Assembly: GCF_039929605.1 (NCBI RefSeq)
Contig: NZ_JBDSQX010000152.1
Coordinates: forward strand, 14,339 to 78,338
DNA: 64,000 nucleotides
Source of the DNA: Pelomonas sp039929605
GTDB lineage: Bacteria; Pseudomonadota; Gammaproteobacteria; Burkholderiales; Burkholderiaceae_C
Direction: 5' to 3'
A program made the translations under genes and the position numbers. How positions within the stretch are numbered: the first letter of the stretch is position 1; each line of letters begins with the position of its first letter. The notes beneath the pieces are model-generated. The model had not been told where the DNA came from, did not search any database, and saw only the letters and a list, made by a program, of their open reading frames with translations. Positions 62,307 through 64,000 of this stretch are shown in pieces.

Positions 62307-63842
62307 ATGAAGCTGGCCGCAAAAATGCTGTTGCCGCCGATGGCGGCACTGGTGGTCGTGTTGGCGATCGGCCTGGGCAACAGCATGCTGTCGCTGCGCG
62401 AGGTCGTCACCACCAACGAGGTCGGCCAGCAGCGCAACGAGGTCTTCATGACCATGGTGGCCGTGCAGACGCAGGTGGGCGAGATGCACGGTGGCGTCTT
62501 CCGCACGATCGCCCTCATCGGCTCGCTGGATGACGCCAAGGTCAAGGCGCTGCGTGGCGAGCTCAAGCAGCAAATCGAAGGACTGACGCGCACGCTGACG
62601 ACGCTGGCCGACCTGGACAGCACGCCGTCCGAGACCGCCGTGCACATCAAGGCGGCGCTGCCGCTGCTGCAGGCCTACCTGGGCAAGGCCGATGGCGCCA
62701 TCGACCTGGCCTCCGTCGACCCCAACACCGGCGTGGCCGCCATGCAGGACGCCGAGGCGCGCTACAAGGAGGTGGCAGCGCTGATCGGCAAGGCCGTCCA
62801 GAGTCTGGGCGCCGACCAGCAGAGCGCCTCTGACGCGCAGCAGGACAAGGCGCGCCGCCGCGCCTTGATCTTCGCCGTCGTCTCACTGCTGGCCGCGGGC
62901 GCCGGCATGGGCATGCTGCTGGTCAACCAGCGCAAGATCGTTGCGGATGTGAACGCGTCGCTGTCGCTGGCCGAGGCTGTCGCCGCAGGCGACCTGACAC
63001 AGCGCGCCAATCCGACGGGCGAGGACGAACTTGCCGGGCTGATGCGGGCGCTGAACCAGATGTGCGAGCAGCTCGGCAGCACGGTCGGCGAGGTCATGAT
63101 GGTGGCCGACTCCATCCGCACCGCGTCCGCCGAGATCGCCTCGGGTAACCAGGACCTGAGCCAGCGCACCGAGCAGACGGCCTCCAGCCTGGAGGTCACC
63201 AGCTCGTCCATGGCCCAGCTCACCGGCACCGTCAAGCAGAGCGCCGACAACGCCCAGACCGCCCACCAGCTCGCCACGTCGGCGGCCACCGTGGCCCACC
63301 GTGGCGGCAGCGTCGTGCAGCAGGTCGTGGCCACGATGAACGACATCACGTCGTCGTCCAAGCGCATTGCCGACATCATCGGCGTCATCGACGACATCGC
63401 CTTCCAGACCAACATCCTGGCGCTGAACGCGGCCGTGGAAGCCGCCCGCGCCGGCGAGCAGGGCCGCGGCTTCGCGGTCGTGGCGGGCGAGGTGCGCAGC
63501 CTGGCCGGCCGCAGCGCGGCAGCGGCCAAGGAGATCAAGACGCTGATCGGCGCCAGCGTCGAGCGCGTCGAATCCGGCGCCCGCCTCGTGCAGGACGCGG
63601 GTTCGACGATGGGCGAGATCGTCGGCGCCGTGCAGCGCGTGACCGACATCATGGGCGAGATCAGCACCGGCGCCGCCGCGCAGAGCCGGGGCATCGCCGA
63701 TGTCACCCAGGCCGTCACCCAGGTCGACGACATGACGCAGCAGAACGCCGCCCTCGTCGAAGAAAGCGCCGCCGCCGCCGAGTCGCTGCGCGAGCAGGCC
63801 CAGCGGCTGGCGCAGGTCGTCAGCCAGTTCCGCGTGCGCTAG
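62307..63842 (+). CDS. Methyl-accepting chemotaxis protein
   Basis: 511 residues. TM about 9-28, a four-helix-bundle periplasmic domain to about 188, TM about 190-210, HAMP (about 212-265), and a signalling domain with the hairpin tip DDIAFQTNILALNAAVEAAR and GRGFAVVAGEVRSLAGRSA. No C-terminal CheR-binding pentapeptide is visible. Cotranscribed with the secreted Cache protein. Confidence 0.95.
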   Translation: MKLAAKMLLPPMAALVVVLAIGLGNSMLSLREVVTTNEVGQQRNEVFMTMVAVQTQVGEMHGGVFRTIALIGSLDDAKVKALRGELKQQIEGLTRTLTTLADLDSTPSETAVHIKAALPLLQAYLGKADGAIDLASVDPNTGVAAMQDAEARYKEVAALIGKAVQSLGADQQSASDAQQDKARRRALIFAVVSLLAAGAGMGMLLVNQRKIVADVNASLSLAEAVAAGDLTQRANPTGEDELAGLMRALNQMCEQLGSTVGEVMMVADSIRTASAEIASGNQDLSQRTEQTASSLEVTSSSMAQLTGTVKQSADNAQTAHQLATSAATVAHRGGSVVQQVVATMNDITSSSKRIADIIGVIDDIAFQTNILALNAAVEAARAGEQGRGFAVVAGEVRSLAGRSAAAAKEIKTLIGASVERVESGARLVQDAGSTMGEIVGAVQRVTDIMGEISTGAAAQSRGIADVTQAVTQVDDMTQQNAALVEESAAAAESLREQAQRLAQVVSQFRVR

Positions 63843-63882
63843 GGCCTGTTAACCCTAGGGCAATGGGTCGCGAAGACCCTCC

Positions 63883-63960
63883 GCCAGGGGCCAATCAAGG
63901 CGCAGCGCGCCGCCCGCACTCGCGTGCGGGCAAGTGGTGCAACGCCGAGTGGCCCCTGGC
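63883..63960. repeat. Nested palindromic repeat element, copy 2
   Basis: Same layout as 26243-26320: an 11-bp outer stem (63883-63893 with 63950-63960), an inner 8-bp stem (63912-63919 with 63924-63931), CAAGGCGCA at 63896 and GCAACGCCG at 63939. It lies 40 bp after the MCP stop and may also act as its terminator. Confidence 0.75.
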
Positions 63961-64000
63961 GGCGGGCCTTCCCTTCGGGTTGTGGCCAGAAGGGTCGCGC

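Overview
The window is GC-rich, densely packed bacterial chromosome. A homodimeric-type pyruvate dehydrogenase cluster, a TAXI substrate-binding protein, cyclic-di-GMP proteins and codon usage dominated by G/C in third position point to a betaproteobacterium of the Burkholderiales (Rubrivivax/Roseateles/Leptothrix-like). This is inferred from gene content and style only; there is no rRNA or tRNA in the window to confirm it.

Layout. 1-6.3 kb: the 3' part of a TonB-dependent receptor, a LapG/LapD pair (periplasmic protease and its c-di-GMP-sensing inhibitor), an HDOD protein and small membrane proteins. 6.4-14.1 kb: a YXWGXW-type lipoprotein, then aceE-aceF-lpdA on the minus strand, with a FixL/FixJ-like two-component pair divergent from it. 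17.5-24.8 kb: folD, a Phd/ParE-type toxin-antitoxin pair, oligopeptidase A, an OmpR-type two-component pair with a shared direct-repeat box upstream of itself and of the next gene (an alpha/beta hydrolase), and a DUF1697 protein. 24.8-29 kb: a secreted expansin with a CBM2 cellulose-binding domain, a broken patatin gene next to a structured repeat, and a tight five-gene operon (VOC protein, Cys-rich protein, ABM monooxygenase, membrane-anchored protein, GST). 29-36.1 kb: an M16 protease, a hybrid kinase and a double-domain KaiC ATPase, plus two small unknown genes.

36.1-42.1 kb is the standout: an A+T-richer three-gene island with ATGA-coupled genes. It holds a very large TPR/histidine-kinase protein, a stand-alone receiver, and a receiver fused to a purine-nucleoside-phosphorylase-superfamily domain. 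This is the architecture of the Detocs anti-phage two-component defence system (dtcABC).

42-50.3 kb: a TAXI protein preceded by an overlapping 41-codon secreted ORF, and an operon encoding an exported TPR-CHAT caspase-like protein, a FecR-domain protein and a CHASE2-PAS-GGDEF-EAL protein. 50.4-54.6 kb: a ThuA-like protein, two tandem paralogous secreted proteins and a LytS/LytTR-type two-component pair. 54.6-61.7 kb: MFS transporter, rmuC, an exported unknown, a 2-hydroxyacid dehydrogenase, an ion antiporter, a nitroreductase and a thioesterase, mostly overlapping on the minus strand. 61.8-63.8 kb: a secreted Cache-like protein and a methyl-accepting chemotaxis protein.

Three kinds of intergenic palindromic repeats are visible: a pair of 78-bp nested hairpins with compensatory stem changes (26.2 and 63.9 kb), a pair of triple-hairpin elements abutting stop codons (47.2 and 58.1 kb), and a single long hairpin between convergent genes (1.8 kb). 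No CRISPR array, insertion sequence, prophage or tRNA was seen.
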